Counted from the stretch's first letter, positions 1 to 9,739 are shown. The stretch is DNA of 64,000 bases from Arenicella xantha (GCF_003315245.1 NZ_QNRT01000004.1:124001-188000), one strand, 5' to 3'. Notes: generated by a model from the sequence alone, not told the origin. A program made the numbers and translations.

Positions 1-633
1 TATTTTCCATTCCTTCGAATCTATCAGCGTCGTGCCGCATCCGGCTATTTTATAAGTGTCGTCGTTGGTGGTTTTTTTGCGTTTATATTGTTTCTAACCT
101 TGCTGCCATTGCTTGGTGGGTCTCAATTTGAGCTTTATCTAATGCGTGGTAGCAGTGTGTTCGGTGATGCAACTGGGCGATTCGAAGAGTTAGGTATGGG
201 GTCTTTAGGGTGGGCGATTAATCAATTTGGCGTGCTGGGTGGGGGGCTGGGTGTGGCCGCCCAAGGTGCGCAACATTTCGGTGGCGCGCTAGCTCATGGC
301 GCCGCTGAAGGCGGCTTGGGCAAAATAGTATCTGAATTGGGTGTGGTGTCACTAGCTTTAATCGCTTGGTTGCTGTACGCCATGGCTATGCATGTGCATA
401 AATGCTTATCGCTGATCTCTCAGGTGTTGCCTGATAAATTACCTTTTTCGGTCGGTGTCGCTGTGTTTGCGGCATCAAATGCGCCGACTTTCATTGTTGC
501 GTCGCAGGTTTTTGGAGACATGTTTATCCTTCTCGTTATCGGCTTGATGGTGGGTTTCTTGTTTGCAATTCCTAAGCTTGTTAAGTTCGAGCTCGAGAAG
601 CGAAGTGCACAATTACATAAATCTATTAATTGA
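1..633 (+). CDS. Polysaccharide polymerase/ligase-like membrane protein, C-terminal part
   Basis: This is the 3' part of a gene that enters from the left edge; the frame is open from base 1, so the first in-frame TTG (88) is internal rather than the start. The visible 210 residues hold a hydrophobic segment near the edge, a glycine-rich loop with the pattern QGAQH...AAEGGLGKI, and two or three more membrane segments, ending in a charged cytoplasmic-looking tail. That loop pattern is reminiscent of Wzy/WaaL-type O-antigen polymerases or ligases, and the two following genes also belong to surface-glycan synthesis, so a role in chain polymerisation or export is inferred. Family assignment is uncertain because the N-terminal part is missing. 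The stop codon overlaps the region just before the carbamoyltransferase gene, suggesting one transcription unit. Confidence 0.6.
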   Translation, partial: YFPFLRIYQRRAASGYFISVVVGGFFAFILFLTLLPLLGGSQFELYLMRGSSVFGDATGRFEELGMGSLGWAINQFGVLGGGLGVAAQGAQHFGGALAHGAAEGGLGKIVSELGVVSLALIAWLLYAMAMHVHKCLSLISQVLPDKLPFSVGVAVFAASNAPTFIVASQVFGDMFILLVIGLMVGFLFAIPKLVKFELEKRSAQLHKSIN

Positions 634-644
634 AATTATTGCGA

Positions 645-2396
645 ATGAATATACTGGGACTTAATGCCTTTCATGGTGACTCTTCTGCTTGCCTGTTCGT
701 TGATGGTGTGATGGTCGCCGCTGTGGAGGAGGAGAGATTTCGCCGGATCAAGCACTGGGCGGGATTTCCGAGTGAGTCGATCAGGTTCTGTCTTGATAAG
801 CAGGGGCTGACTTTGTCTGATGTGGATGCAATCGCAATTAATACAGACCCTAAGGCCGCGCGCTGGAAAAAAATCGGATTTGCGTTATCTGGTAAAGCGT
901 CGATGGCGCTGGTGCGTGAAAAAATACTGGTTCGAAATAAGCGTAAAGGTATTGCCGAGCATTTGTCTGAGGCTTTCCCAGATCAAGTTTTTAAAGGGAA
1001 AGTTGAGTACGTCGAGCATCATTTGGCGCATTTTGCATCGGCGTATTCAGTGTCGCCTTATTCTGAGGCCAGTATTATATCGGTAGATGGGTTTGGTGAT
1101 TTTGCCAGCGCCGCGACTGGCTTTGGTCGAGCAGGGGAGCTAACCATTGCACGGCGGGTTCACTTTCCGCATTCCCTTGGTATTTTTTATCAAGCGTTGA
1201 CGCAGTATCTGGGGTTTTATCACTACGGGGATGAGTACAAAGTCATGGGGCTCGCGCCATATGGTACGCCGCGCTTTGCCGATAAAATGGACGAAATATT
1301 GCACCATACCGAAGACGGCTTGTTTGAGTTGAATTTGCGCTACTTTCAGCACCATCGCTCTCCAATTGGTTATGAGTGGGACAATGCATCCCCTAAGGTC
1401 AGTCAACTTTTTTCAGATTCGCTTCCTGAATTACTTGGTCCGATTAGAAGCGCTGAGCAAGAGTTAACACAATTTCATTGCGATATTGCGCGGTCGATTC
1501 AGGATGCTTATGAACGGGCTTTTTTTCATATGCTCAATACCATGCATAAAGCGCACCAGACTGACAACCTAACTATTGCCGGTGGATGTGGTATGAACTC
1601 GGTTGCTAATGGAAAAGTGCATTTAAATACTCCATATAAGAATATCTACGTCCAGAGTGCGGCGGGCGATGCGGGCGGGGCGATAGGCGCAGCTGTGGTT
1701 GCGACCCAGCGGGCTGGTCGTCAGGTCGATTTTGACATGTCACATTCTTACTGGGGGCCTGAATATGATGCGTCTACCATAAAGTCATTGTTAGCGGCCA
1801 ACGCGGCGGCTTTGGAGCAGCAGGGATGCTGCGTTAACTTGGATGTGTCTGACGATGAGTTAGTTGATCAGGTGAGTAGCTTTATTATTGATGGTCAAGT
1901 CATTGGGTGGTTTCAGGGCGCGATGGAATGGGGGCCGAGAGCATTGGGTAATCGGTCGATACTGGGTGATCCGCGTCGAGAAGATATGAAAGATATCTTG
2001 AACCTCAAAATAAAACGTCGTGAATCGTTTAGGCCATTTGCGCCGTCTGTTTTGCGCGAGCATGTTGAGGGCTGGTTCGAGTCTGATGCCAATGTGCCAT
2101 TCATGATGAAGGTGTTTCAGATCAAAGAAGCGCAACGTGAGAGGATTCCTGCTGTTGCCCATGTTGACGGTTCCGGCCGTTTGCAAACGGTTACTCCAGA
2201 GGGCAATCCACTTTACTATCAATTGATTCAGGCGTTTTTTAAAAAAACTGAGGTGCCGATGCTGCTTAACACGTCATTTAATGAAAATGAGCCGGTGGTC
2301 TGCACGCCGCAACAAGCGCTTGATTGTTTTTTACGGACGAATATGGATGTGCTGGTATTAGGTTCGCAGTTAATTACACGAACGCCGTTAGGCTGA
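645..2396 (+). CDS. NodU/CmcH-family carbamoyltransferase
   Basis: Predicted O-carbamoyltransferase that moves a carbamoyl group from carbamoyl phosphate, via carbamoyl-AMP, to a hydroxyl of a sugar or secondary metabolite. The protein opens with the family signature GLNAFHGDSSA, carries an HHxxH metal/carbamoyl site (about residues 125-129, in EHHLAHFASAYS), a DGFGD segment, and a GGCGMNSVANGK motif in the Kae1-like N-terminal domain. The C-terminal YrdC-like half has EWGPRALGNRSILGDPR and RRESFRPFAPSVL. The length of 583 residues is normal. I chose the ATG at 645 because the upstream TTG (630) adds only five residues and overlaps the previous gene. Neighbours point to modification of a surface polysaccharide, but the acceptor cannot be read from sequence. 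Confidence 0.9.
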   Translation: MNILGLNAFHGDSSACLFVDGVMVAAVEEERFRRIKHWAGFPSESIRFCLDKQGLTLSDVDAIAINTDPKAARWKKIGFALSGKASMALVREKILVRNKRKGIAEHLSEAFPDQVFKGKVEYVEHHLAHFASAYSVSPYSEASIISVDGFGDFASAATGFGRAGELTIARRVHFPHSLGIFYQALTQYLGFYHYGDEYKVMGLAPYGTPRFADKMDEILHHTEDGLFELNLRYFQHHRSPIGYEWDNASPKVSQLFSDSLPELLGPIRSAEQELTQFHCDIARSIQDAYERAFFHMLNTMHKAHQTDNLTIAGGCGMNSVANGKVHLNTPYKNIYVQSAAGDAGGAIGAAVVATQRAGRQVDFDMSHSYWGPEYDASTIKSLLAANAAALEQQGCCVNLDVSDDELVDQVSSFIIDGQVIGWFQGAMEWGPRALGNRSILGDPRREDMKDILNLKIKRRESFRPFAPSVLREHVEGWFESDANVPFMMKVFQIKEAQRERIPAVAHVDGSGRLQTVTPEGNPLYYQLIQAFFKKTEVPMLLNTSFNENEPVVCTPQQALDCFLRTNMDVLVLGSQLITRTPLG

Positions 2397-2405
2397 GGAG
2401 ATAAA

Positions 2406-3407
2406 ATGGGTTGGGGTGAATATAGTTTGGTATTTGTCGTTTCGGCAAGTGCTACTTTTTTGATGTCGCTTGTGGCGGATAGGGTTGGCCTAGTCGCTGT
2501 CCCAGGCGAGCATCGAACGCATACGCATACAACGCCTGTGGTCGGCGGTGTGGGTATCTTTGTGGGTGCGCTGCTGGGTTGGTACATAAGCGCAATACCA
2601 TTGTCGGGTGTTGGGCTCTGCTTCATTCTATTGTTTGTTGTTGGTGTTCTAGATGATCGCTTTGCTTTGCCTTCATGGTTACGGTTGTTGGCACAGGGTG
2701 GGGCGGCGTACCTGATGGTGGAGCTGACAGGGGTTAGACTAATATCGCTCGGGTATATATGGTCCGCTGAGAATGAGATGTTGTTAGGTGATGGCGCTTC
2801 GTTGGTTTTGACTATTTTTGCCACTATTGGCGTTATTAACGCGATTAATATGTCAGACGGTATGGATGGTCTGGCGGGTTCACTCGTATTGTTAATTTTA
2901 GGTGCGCTGTTTTACTTGGGTGCTTACCCTAACGAGTTGGTGGTAGTAAGCATGTTCAGTGTTGCTGGTTTTCTGGTTTGGAATCTGCGGCTATTTAGAC
3001 CTAGGGCTCGAATATTTATGGGGGATGCTGGATCAACAGTGCTTGGTTTGCTGCTTGTATACCTGTTGATCTCTAATTCACAGTCGCCAGGCGGCTTCCC
3101 GCCAGTCACGGCATTGTGGTTATTAACTTTGCCATTGATTGATGCGGTGGCCGTGCTCTTTCTAAGACCGATGCGTGGCCAGTCTCCGTTTACTGCGGAT
3201 AACGTTCACTATCACCATTTGATGTCGGGGCGCGGTTTAACCGTCAATGCAATTCTCGCTTTGGTGTTGGCCATACAGTTACTGGCAATGTTGGTGGGTC
3301 TTATAATGTGGCGGACTGGCCTACCTGAGAGCATTCAAGTGTTGGCTTTCCTTCTAGTTTTCGCATTCTATTTTTGTCTGCTCGCTTGGCTCACTCGAAA
3401 AAAGTAG
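2406..3407 (+). CDS. WecA/MraY-family undecaprenyl-phosphate glycosyl-1-phosphate transferase
   Basis: Polytopic inner-membrane enzyme expected to transfer a sugar-1-phosphate from a UDP-sugar to undecaprenyl phosphate, the first committed step of a lipid-linked glycan. It has about ten hydrophobic segments and the family's catalytic motifs: a DDR after the third segment (VVGVLDDRFALP), NAINMSDGMDGLAG, the FMGDAGS motif, and a histidine-rich cytoplasmic loop (VHYHHLMSGRG) corresponding to the HxHH-type substrate loop. The length of 333 residues is typical for WecA-like proteins. It begins nine bases after the carbamoyltransferase stop with an AGGAG-like site just upstream, so the two are probably co-transcribed. 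Whether the product serves O-antigen, capsule or enterobacterial-common-antigen-like glycan is unknown; the presence of a carbamoyltransferase suggests a decorated extracellular polysaccharide. Confidence 0.88.
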   Translation: MGWGEYSLVFVVSASATFLMSLVADRVGLVAVPGEHRTHTHTTPVVGGVGIFVGALLGWYISAIPLSGVGLCFILLFVVGVLDDRFALPSWLRLLAQGGAAYLMVELTGVRLISLGYIWSAENEMLLGDGASLVLTIFATIGVINAINMSDGMDGLAGSLVLLILGALFYLGAYPNELVVVSMFSVAGFLVWNLRLFRPRARIFMGDAGSTVLGLLLVYLLISNSQSPGGFPPVTALWLLTLPLIDAVAVLFLRPMRGQSPFTADNVHYHHLMSGRGLTVNAILALVLAIQLLAMLVGLIMWRTGLPESIQVLAFLLVFAFYFCLLAWLTRKK

Positions 3408-3457
3408 CGGTAGCCCAGTTTTACTGCATAAGATCGAAATTTAGTTTCAAAAAGGGA

Positions 3458-3486
3458 TTGTCATGATTATCAGTCTCAGTTAATAT
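3458..3486 (+). promoter_or_regulatory. Probable sigma-70 promoter of tRNA-Ser
   Basis: TTGTCA at 3458-3463 and TAATAT at 3481-3486 are separated by exactly 17 bases, and the tRNA starts about 38 bases after the -10 box. This is one of the clearer sigma-70-like arrangements in the window. It was read by eye and no start site is known. Confidence 0.6.
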
Positions 3487-3524
3487 GCGCGCTCGATTCA
3501 GACAGCACTGAACACATTTGTATT

Positions 3525-3615
3525 GGAGAGGTGGCAGAGCGGCTGAATGCACCGGTCTTGAAAACCGGCAAGGGTTAATAGCCCTTCGTGGGTTCAAATC
3601 CCACCCTCTCCGCCA
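3525..3615 (+). tRNA. tRNA-Ser (anticodon TGA)
   Basis: A 91-base class II tRNA with a long variable arm. The acceptor arm pairs GGAGAGG with CCTCTCC, the anticodon stem CCGGT/ACCGG closes a CTTGAAA loop giving anticodon TGA (3559-3561), the T-loop is GGTTCAAATCC, and a G discriminator with an encoded CCA end finishes the gene. It decodes UCA and other UCN serine codons. The long variable arm supports serine identity. It has its own apparent promoter and lies upstream of the initiator tRNA. Confidence 0.97.
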
Positions 3616-3728
3616 TAATTTTGTGCTGTATCGCAGTTGCGTTTTATTGCAATTGGTTGATTTCAATTATTTCATTGAGACGAAATTTGTTCGTTAATAT
3701 TTAATCGTTGTTCTGGTTGAAATGGGTG

Positions 3729-3757
3729 TTGTAATACAAGTTCGTTTTGTATAAGAT
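3729..3757 (+). promoter_or_regulatory. Possible promoter of the tRNA-fMet/rimP operon
   Basis: TTGTAA (3729-3734) and TAAGAT (3752-3757) are 17 bases apart, each matching four of six consensus bases; TATAAG (3750-3755) overlaps the -10. The position just before the tRNA fits a start site near 3765. This is a moderate match only. Confidence 0.4.
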
Positions 3758-3774
3758 ACGCCTCCACTTGATGT

Positions 3775-3851
<77 letters not shown>

Positions 3852-4006
3852 AGTGATTTAGTGACAATCTGAGCAACTGCTCGCTTAGGTTTAACGCGCT
3901 AAATCAAGCGGTGTTTGAGTATCGTTTTCGATGCTCCACTGTTACCAAACTGGTTTGAACAAAGTTGTGCTTCATTGAAGTCGACAGTGATCAAGCTCAC
4001 TGGAAG

Positions 4007-4036
4007 CCCCGCTTATGCGGGGTTTCGTGTTTTTAT
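4007..4036 (+). terminator. Rho-independent terminator after tRNA-fMet
   Basis: CCCCGC (4007-4012), loop TTAT and GCGGGG (4017-4022) form a strong hairpin followed by a T-rich run. It lies 155 bases after the tRNA, so it would end or attenuate transcripts before rimP. Confidence 0.7.
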
Positions 4037-4297
4037 CGCAGCCAATAGTGAGAGTGCGTGTGTTACGCAGTTTGTCGTTTATTGGTGAGTGCAATTTTAT
4101 ATTGGCGAGTTTATTGTGAATTAAACTTTTGACTCTGGTTCAGATAGATTAAGTTGATTGGTCTTTTTAAGGCAAATCGATGTTCAATCGGCTGGGCCAT
4201 TCTTGCGATAATCTGAGGTGACTTTAATGAAGTCGGCCTTATGCGAAGGTGAGCAGTGCTCGCCTTTTTTTATTTTTGAAATGAGATTTATTTTGAC
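4036..4297 (+). promoter_or_regulatory. rimP-operon leader with a terminator-like hairpin (attenuator candidate)
   Basis: This gene-free stretch between the post-tRNA terminator and rimP has no open frame that looks coding. Its most striking element is AGGTGAGC (4247-4254), a three-base loop, and GCTCGCCT followed by a run of seven Ts, ending about 25 bases before the rimP ATG. A complete intrinsic-terminator shape that close to the gene it precedes would either end the tRNA transcript or act as an attenuator for rimP-nusA-infB. Enterobacterial metY-rimP-nusA operons are known to be controlled by terminators and NusA autoregulation. No convincing second promoter was found. Confidence 0.5.
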
Positions 4298-4768
4298 ATG
4301 GCGTTAACCGTCCAACATATCGAAGATTCGTTGCAACCTGGTGCTGATGCCCTGGGTTATGAATTGGTGGCCGTTGAAATTAGTGGCGGCGACACATCTA
4401 TTTTACGAATCTATATTGATTCGCCGAGTGGCAAAGGGGTCACAATTGATGATTGTGCTAAAGCAAGCCGTCAGTTCAGTGCAATATTAGATGTGGATGA
4501 CCCTATCTCAAGTCGCTACACCCTTGAGGTGTCATCACCCGGTATGGATCGGCCGCTGGCCAAGCCACAACATTTTCAGGCTGTGGTAGGGCAAGACGTT
4601 AAAATTAGAATGAACACCTTGGTTGATGGACGTCGCCGGTTTACCGGTGAGTTAGTCGAAGCGACCGATGAGTTTGCTGTTGTTGAAGTTGACGGCGAAC
4701 AAACAGAATTATTGTACTCAGAGATGGACCGTGCACGCTTAGTGCCCGTCTATGGTTCTGATATTTAA
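4298..4768 (+). CDS. rimP: Ribosome maturation factor RimP
   Basis: RimP assists late maturation of the 30S ribosomal subunit in the cytoplasm. The 156-residue protein matches the family in length and shows its usual blocks: an N-terminal alpha/beta domain with LGYELVAVEISGG and LRIYIDSPSGKGVTIDDC, then the conserved YTLEVSSPGMDRPL segment leading into the C-terminal Sm-like beta-barrel (DVKIRM...FTGEL). It is the first protein gene of the nusA-infB operon, and nusA follows after 35 bases, the conserved proteobacterial arrangement. The Shine-Dalgarno signal is weak. Confidence 0.96.
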   Translation: MALTVQHIEDSLQPGADALGYELVAVEISGGDTSILRIYIDSPSGKGVTIDDCAKASRQFSAILDVDDPISSRYTLEVSSPGMDRPLAKPQHFQAVVGQDVKIRMNTLVDGRRRFTGELVEATDEFAVVEVDGEQTELLYSEMDRARLVPVYGSDI

Positions 4769-4803
4769 CACTATTTACTTTATACACATAGAGAGCTAGA
4801 GAA

Positions 4804-6339
4804 ATGGCAAGCGAAATTTTAATGATGGCGGAAGTGCTGTCTACAGAAAAAGCGGTTGATAGAAACGTGATTTTTGAGGCAATTGAAGCTGCCTTGGCGA
4901 CCGCGACTCGCAAACGCCATCGCGAAGACATTGAAGTGCAGTGTGTAATTGATCGCAAAGACGGTTCTTATACACCTTATCGCGTGTGGGAAGTGATTGA
5001 AGATGATGCCGAGTTGGAATTCCCATCAAAGCAGATATGTATCAGTGCCGCCAAAGAGCATGACCAAGATTTGGTTGTCGGCGAGTTTGTTAAAGAAGAA
5101 TTAGAAGCCGTTCCCTTTGGGCGAATTGCTGCGCAAGCGGCTAAGCAAGTGATCATGCAAAAGGTGCGTGAGGCTGAGCGTAATAAAATTAGTGAAGAAT
5201 TTGAACCTCGTGTTGGTGAGATGCTGTCAGGTGTTATAAAGCGCCAAGAACGTGGTGACACCATTGTTGATTTAGGCGGAGTTGAAGCATTGTTACCGCG
5301 TAACCGTACGATTCAACGCGAAGGCCTCCGTCCAGGAGATCGTGTTAGAGCGATTTTAAGCGAAGTTAAGCAAAATAATCGTGGGCCGCAGTTGGTGCTT
5401 GATCGAGTTACCCCGCAATTAGTTTTAGCGCTATTCCGCACTGAGGTGCCGGAGGCCAGCGAAAATATTATTGAGATAGTTGGCGCTGCTCGCGACCCAG
5501 GTTTGCGTGCCAAGATTGCGGTTAAATCGAACGACAGTAAAGTTGACCCAGTTGGTGCGTGTGTGGGGATTCGCGGATCGCGCGTTCAAAGTGTATCCAA
5601 TGAGATCAACGGTGAGCGAGTTGACATCATTAAGTGGTCAGAAGATCCTGCGCAGTTCGTGATCAATGCGTTAGCGCCAGCCGAAGTCGAGTCTATTATG
5701 GTAGACGAGGACAAAGGTGCGATGGACGTCATTGTGGATGAGTCTCAGTTGTCTTTGTCAATTGGCCGAGGCGGCCAAAACGTGCGTTTAGCGAGCGAGT
5801 TGACCGGTTGGGACATCAATATCATGACTTACGAGCAAGCTAATGAAAAGCTTGAAGAAGAGTCTTCAGGTGTGCGTGAAATGTTCATGGCTAAGCTGGA
5901 TATTGACGCAGATGTGGCCACAATTTTGATTCAAGAAGGTTTTTCAAGTCTCGAAGAGGTTGCTTATGTGCCGCGTGAAGAGATGCTTGAAGTTGAAGAG
6001 TTTGATGAGGCATTGGTCGATGAGTTACGTCAGCGTGCTGATGATGCCTTGGTTACCTTAGCAATTCAGAAAGAAGAAATGCTCAAGGGCGCTGATCCAG
6101 CCGATGATTTACTCGGTATGGACGGCATGGACGAGACGACTGCTAAATTTTTAGCAATCAACAATATTAAAACAATGGAAGATTTGGCTGAAGCAGCGAC
6201 TGATGAGTTGCTCGAAATTGAAGGCCTTAAAATCTCCGAAGAGCGCGCTCAAGAGTTAATTATGATCGCGCGTCGTCCTTGGTTCGAAGAAATGGGGATT
6301 GACCCCGATGCGGAAGAAGAGGTTGAGGAGAGCGCTTAA
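4804..6339 (+). CDS. nusA: Transcription termination/antitermination factor NusA
   Basis: NusA binds RNA polymerase and nascent RNA to modulate pausing, termination and antitermination. The 511-residue sequence shows the full gammaproteobacterial architecture: an N-terminal polymerase-binding domain (about 1-130), an S1 domain (about 135-200, GVIKRQERGDTIVDLGG), two KH domains (GACVGIRGSRVQ near 250 and SIGRGGQNVRLASELTGW near 320), and two acidic helix-hairpin-helix C-terminal repeats (about 365-430 and 440-500). The C-terminal repeats distinguish it from shorter Gram-positive NusA. A GAGA-type ribosome-binding site precedes the ATG. It lies between rimP and infB. Confidence 0.98.
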   Translation: MASEILMMAEVLSTEKAVDRNVIFEAIEAALATATRKRHREDIEVQCVIDRKDGSYTPYRVWEVIEDDAELEFPSKQICISAAKEHDQDLVVGEFVKEELEAVPFGRIAAQAAKQVIMQKVREAERNKISEEFEPRVGEMLSGVIKRQERGDTIVDLGGVEALLPRNRTIQREGLRPGDRVRAILSEVKQNNRGPQLVLDRVTPQLVLALFRTEVPEASENIIEIVGAARDPGLRAKIAVKSNDSKVDPVGACVGIRGSRVQSVSNEINGERVDIIKWSEDPAQFVINALAPAEVESIMVDEDKGAMDVIVDESQLSLSIGRGGQNVRLASELTGWDINIMTYEQANEKLEEESSGVREMFMAKLDIDADVATILIQEGFSSLEEVAYVPREEMLEVEEFDEALVDELRQRADDALVTLAIQKEEMLKGADPADDLLGMDGMDETTAKFLAINNIKTMEDLAEAATDELLEIEGLKISEERAQELIMIARRPWFEEMGIDPDAEEEVEESA

Positions 6340-6396
6340 GTAAGCCTCCAGTAAGCCATAAACCTCAACATCATAAAAAATTAGAGAATACAGAGT

Positions 6397-9192
6397 ATGT
6401 CTACAATTACGATTAAAGCGTTTGCTGAACAAATTGGTATAGAGCCTGAGCGCCTTGTTAAGCAGCTCGGTGATGCCGGTGTGGCCGGCAAGTCTGTCGA
6501 AGACTCATTGCGCGACGAAGAAAAGCGGCAACTACTAGAATTTTTGCGTGGTGGGACTGCAGCAGCGTCCGCTGCGCCAGCGGGTCGCGGCAAGATTACT
6601 CTGAAGAAAAAGACCAACTCTGAGATTCAGCAGACTACCAAAACAGGCATGGCGCGAACCGTTCAAGTTCAAACTAAACGTCGCCGGACCTTTGTTAAGC
6701 GCGAAGTGTTGGAGCAAGAAGAAGCTGAGCGGCAAGAAGCTGATCGTCTTCGCCAACAGACTGAAAAGGCTGAGGCTGAGCAGCAACGATTAGCGGCAGA
6801 AGCTGAGGCTGAGCAGGCTCGCATTGCAGAGGAAGCTAAGCGCGAAGAGGCTGAAAAAGCGGCTGAAGCAGAGCGTGTTGCGGCTGAACAAGCAGCGGCT
6901 GAAGCAGCGCAAGCCGCAGCAAAATTAGCATCAGAAAAAGCCGCTGAAGCAGAGACTGAGGTCGCGAAAGTTGCTGAGGTTGAAAAAGTTGTTGAGGCCA
7001 AAACTCAAACGGTGTCGAAAGCTGAACCGAGTGCTGATGAGCCAAAGGCTGCTACTGAACCGGCTAAGCCGAGTGCGGCCGAGCCAAAGAAAGTAGCGGC
7101 GGAAAAGCCTGCACCAGCTAAAGTAGAAGCGCCTAAAGAGCAGCCTAAGCCTAGACGTGAAGTGGCTATGCCATCCATCATTCGTAAGGCGAGTGAGCGC
7201 AAACGCGTGTCTCCGATTATTAAGCAAGCTGAGCCAAAACCAGTGGTCGCACCTGTGGCCACCGAGAATAAAGCGGGCAAAGGCAAAGGTAAGCGTAAGC
7301 CATTTGCTGGTCGTGAAGAGCTGCATGTCGCTGGTGGCCGTCGTCGTCAAAAAGGCGGTAAACGTCGTCCTTCGAACATTAAGTCAAGCGTGTCAGATCA
7401 ACACGCGTTTGAGAGACCAGTTGCGCCGGTAGTGCGTGATGTACAAATCGGTGAAACAATTAGTGTTTCAGATTTGGCTGCGCAGATGTCAATTAAGGCC
7501 GCTGAAGTGGTTAAGGCATTGTTTAAAATGGGCACAATGGTGACCATCAATCATACGCTTGATCAAGACACAGCGATGCTAGTGGTTGAAGAAATGGGCC
7601 ACAACCCTGTCGAATCTCGGCAGAGTGATCCAGAGGCTTTTTTGTCGGCTAATCTCGCAGTTGAAGTTGACGAGTCTACCTATGAGCCGCGTTGCCCTGT
7701 TGTTACGGTAATGGGACACGTCGATCATGGTAAAACATCATTGCTCGATTATATTCGTAAGGCGCGTGTAACCGATGGCGAAGCCGGTGGTATTACGCAA
7801 CACATTGGCGCCTATCAAGTGCAAACCAGTAATGGTCAAATCACCTTCTTAGATACTCCAGGTCACGAGGCGTTTGGTGCTATGCGCGCCCGTGGAGCGC
7901 AAGCCACCGATTTAATTATCTTAGTAGTGGCGGCGGATGATGGTGTTAAACCGCAGACAATCGAAGCGATTAAGCATGCTAAAAGTGCTAATGTGCCGAT
8001 TATTGTGGCCATTAATAAAATGGATAAAGATTCCGCTGACCCAGATCGAGTTAAGCAGGAATTGGCTAATCAAGATGTAATTCCGGAATCTTGGGGCGGC
8101 GACGTCATGATGATTCCTGTGTCTGCACATACCGGGTTAGGCGTTGAAGAATTGCTTGAGTCAGTAGCGGTGCAATCGGAGCTGCTTGAGTTAAAAGCAC
8201 GTCCGTCTGGCAATGCATCTGGTTTAGTGGTCGAAGCTCGATTAGACAAAGGTCGTGGTGCGGTTTGTACAGTATTAGTACAACACGGTATTTTGAAATA
8301 CGGTGACATTGTCTTAGTTGGACAAGAAACTGGTCGTATTCGTGCCATGGTTGACGATGCAGGTAACACCATCAAAGAGGCTGGTCCATCTAAGCCTGTT
8401 GAGATTCAAGGTATGAGTGGTGTGCCAGCGGCTGGTGATGAAATGATCGTGGTAGATGATGAACGTAAAGCGCGCGAAGCGGCAGAGTTTCGCCATCATA
8501 AAGATCGTGAGTCACGTCTTGCTCGTCAGCAAGCGGCTAAGCTTGAGAATATGTTCTCGCAAATGGGCGAAGGCGAAGTCAAAAACGTTAACGTACTCAT
8601 TAAAGGCGACGTACAGGGCTCGATTGAAGCACTTTCTGAGTCCTTGAATAAGTTGTCAACGGACGATGTGAAGGTAAGTGTGGTGCACGGAATGGTTGGC
8701 GCTATTAATGAATCCGACGTGAACTTAGCTATGGCATCCTCAGCCGTCATTATTGGTTTTAATGTACGTGCCGATGCACAAGCACGTAAGTTGGCTGAAC
8801 AAGAAGATGTACAAATTCGCTACTACAGTATTATTTACGAAGTCATTGATGATGTTAAGGCGGCGATGGAAGGCTTGCTTGATCCAGAGATTCGTGAAGA
8901 TGTTATGGGTCACGTCGAAGTTCGTGAAGTGTTTAAAGCTCCGAAAATCGGCACCATCGCAGGCTGTTATGTTACAGAAGGCGTGGTGAAACGAAATGCG
9001 CACGTGCGAATTGTGCGTGACAGTGTGGTGATTTTTGAAGGTACGATTGACTCCCTGCGTCGATTCAAAGACGATGTTTCGGAAGTTAAGATGGGCACAG
9101 AGTGTGGTATCGGTGTAGTTAATTACAGCGACATCAAAGTAGGTGACCAGCTTGAAATCTTCGAGAAGACTGAGGTGAAGGTTACTCTGTAA
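6397..9192 (+). CDS. infB: Translation initiation factor IF-2
   Basis: A GTPase that brings fMet-tRNA to the 30S subunit and promotes subunit joining. The 931-residue protein has an IF2-N domain at the start ([21 protein letters not shown]), a long low-complexity Ala/Glu/Lys-rich linker (about 100-330), a second IF2-N-like domain (about 350-420), and the G domain with GHVDHGKTS near residue 440, DTPGHEAF and NKMDK. Beta-barrel domains and the fMet-tRNA-binding C-terminal domain follow. The repetitive linker is normal for gammaproteobacterial IF2 and generates many spurious antisense reading frames. It follows nusA by 57 bases and precedes rbfA. Confidence 0.98.
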   Translation: MSTITIKAFAEQIGIEPERLVKQLGDAGVAGKSVEDSLRDEEKRQLLEFLRGGTAAASAAPAGRGKITLKKKTNSEIQQTTKTGMARTVQVQTKRRRTFVKREVLEQEEAERQEADRLRQQTEKAEAEQQRLAAEAEAEQARIAEEAKREEAEKAAEAERVAAEQAAAEAAQAAAKLASEKAAEAETEVAKVAEVEKVVEAKTQTVSKAEPSADEPKAATEPAKPSAAEPKKVAAEKPAPAKVEAPKEQPKPRREVAMPSIIRKASERKRVSPIIKQAEPKPVVAPVATENKAGKGKGKRKPFAGREELHVAGGRRRQKGGKRRPSNIKSSVSDQHAFERPVAPVVRDVQIGETISVSDLAAQMSIKAAEVVKALFKMGTMVTINHTLDQDTAMLVVEEMGHNPVESRQSDPEAFLSANLAVEVDESTYEPRCPVVTVMGHVDHGKTSLLDYIRKARVTDGEAGGITQHIGAYQVQTSNGQITFLDTPGHEAFGAMRARGAQATDLIILVVAADDGVKPQTIEAIKHAKSANVPIIVAINKMDKDSADPDRVKQELANQDVIPESWGGDVMMIPVSAHTGLGVEELLESVAVQSELLELKARPSGNASGLVVEARLDKGRGAVCTVLVQHGILKYGDIVLVGQETGRIRAMVDDAGNTIKEAGPSKPVEIQGMSGVPAAGDEMIVVDDERKAREAAEFRHHKDRESRLARQQAAKLENMFSQMGEGEVKNVNVLIKGDVQGSIEALSESLNKLSTDDVKVSVVHGMVGAINESDVNLAMASSAVIIGFNVRADAQARKLAEQEDVQIRYYSIIYEVIDDVKAAMEGLLDPEIREDVMGHVEVREVFKAPKIGTIAGCYVTEGVVKRNAHVRIVRDSVVIFEGTIDSLRRFKDDVSEVKMGTECGIGVVNYSDIKVGDQLEIFEKTEVKVTL

Positions 9193-9234
9193 ACAGAGTT
9201 AGCCATTAATTCAGCGCTAAAAATCGGATAGGTT

Positions 9235-9594
9235 ATGCCAAAAGAGTATGCAAGAAGCGAACGTGTAGCGCAGATGATTATTCGTCATCTGGCGGTGATT
9301 CTGCGCAATGACGTTAAAGACCCACGAGTATCTAGCTTGACCGTGACCGATGTTGAGGTCACTAAGGATCTACGTCAGGCTAAGGTATTCGTGACGACGC
9401 TTTCAGACGACCAAGTCGATATTGCTGACACCATGGAGGCTGTTGATAAAGCCAATGGCTTTCTACGGAGAGCCTTGGCCGCCGTTATTGATATGCGACA
9501 TTGCCCGAGCCTGATTTTCAGCTACGATAATTCGATTTCAGAAGGTGCACGAATGTCCGCCTTAATTGATAAAGCATTAAATAAACGCGATTAG
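9235..9594 (+). CDS. rbfA: Ribosome-binding factor A
   Basis: RbfA binds immature 30S subunits and is needed for 16S rRNA 5'-end processing and growth in the cold. The 119-residue protein is of normal length and contains the KH-like fold signatures: an N-terminal RSERVAQMIIRHLAVILRNDVKDPR, then VTDVEVTKDLRQAKVFVT and the C-terminal PSLIFSYDNSISEGARMS. The gene starts 42 bases after infB. Unusually, truB does not follow directly; a 3.1-kb gene intervenes. Confidence 0.96.
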   Translation: MPKEYARSERVAQMIIRHLAVILRNDVKDPRVSSLTVTDVEVTKDLRQAKVFVTTLSDDQVDIADTMEAVDKANGFLRRALAAVIDMRHCPSLIFSYDNSISEGARMSALIDKALNKRD

Positions 9595-9682
9595 TTCGTG
9601 CTAGTCCGCATTGGTCACCTTTAATTTGACCAGAACCAATAGATCGCAGATTATGTCTGCTTGAGTCAAACGGTGTCTTAGT

Positions 9683-9707
9683 GTTATTTTCGACGGTGGA
9701 AAATAAC
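9683..9707 (+). repeat. Perfect 9-bp inverted repeat in the rbfA-downstream gap
   Basis: GTTATTTTC (9683-9691) and GAAAATAAC (9699-9707) flank a seven-base loop, 33 bases before the next start codon. There is no T-run after it, so it is not a typical terminator; it could be an RNA-processing or regulatory hairpin. Confidence 0.4.
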
Positions 9708-9739
9708 GATACTAATAATGACAATCCATTGGGGTATGA

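Noticed and set aside
2228-2824. 198-codon antisense frame across the carbamoyltransferase/transferase junction
   Set aside because: It overlaps two well-supported genes, and its translation is Thr/Pro/Ser-rich with no motif.
3421-3666. 81-codon frame across tRNA-Ser
   Set aside because: It reads through the tRNA in antisense; the tRNA is certain and the translation is a typical tRNA-derived artefact.
6669-7350. Several overlapping antisense frames opposite infB
   Set aside because: They mirror the repetitive Ala/Glu/Lys codons of the IF2 linker and have low-complexity translations without domains.
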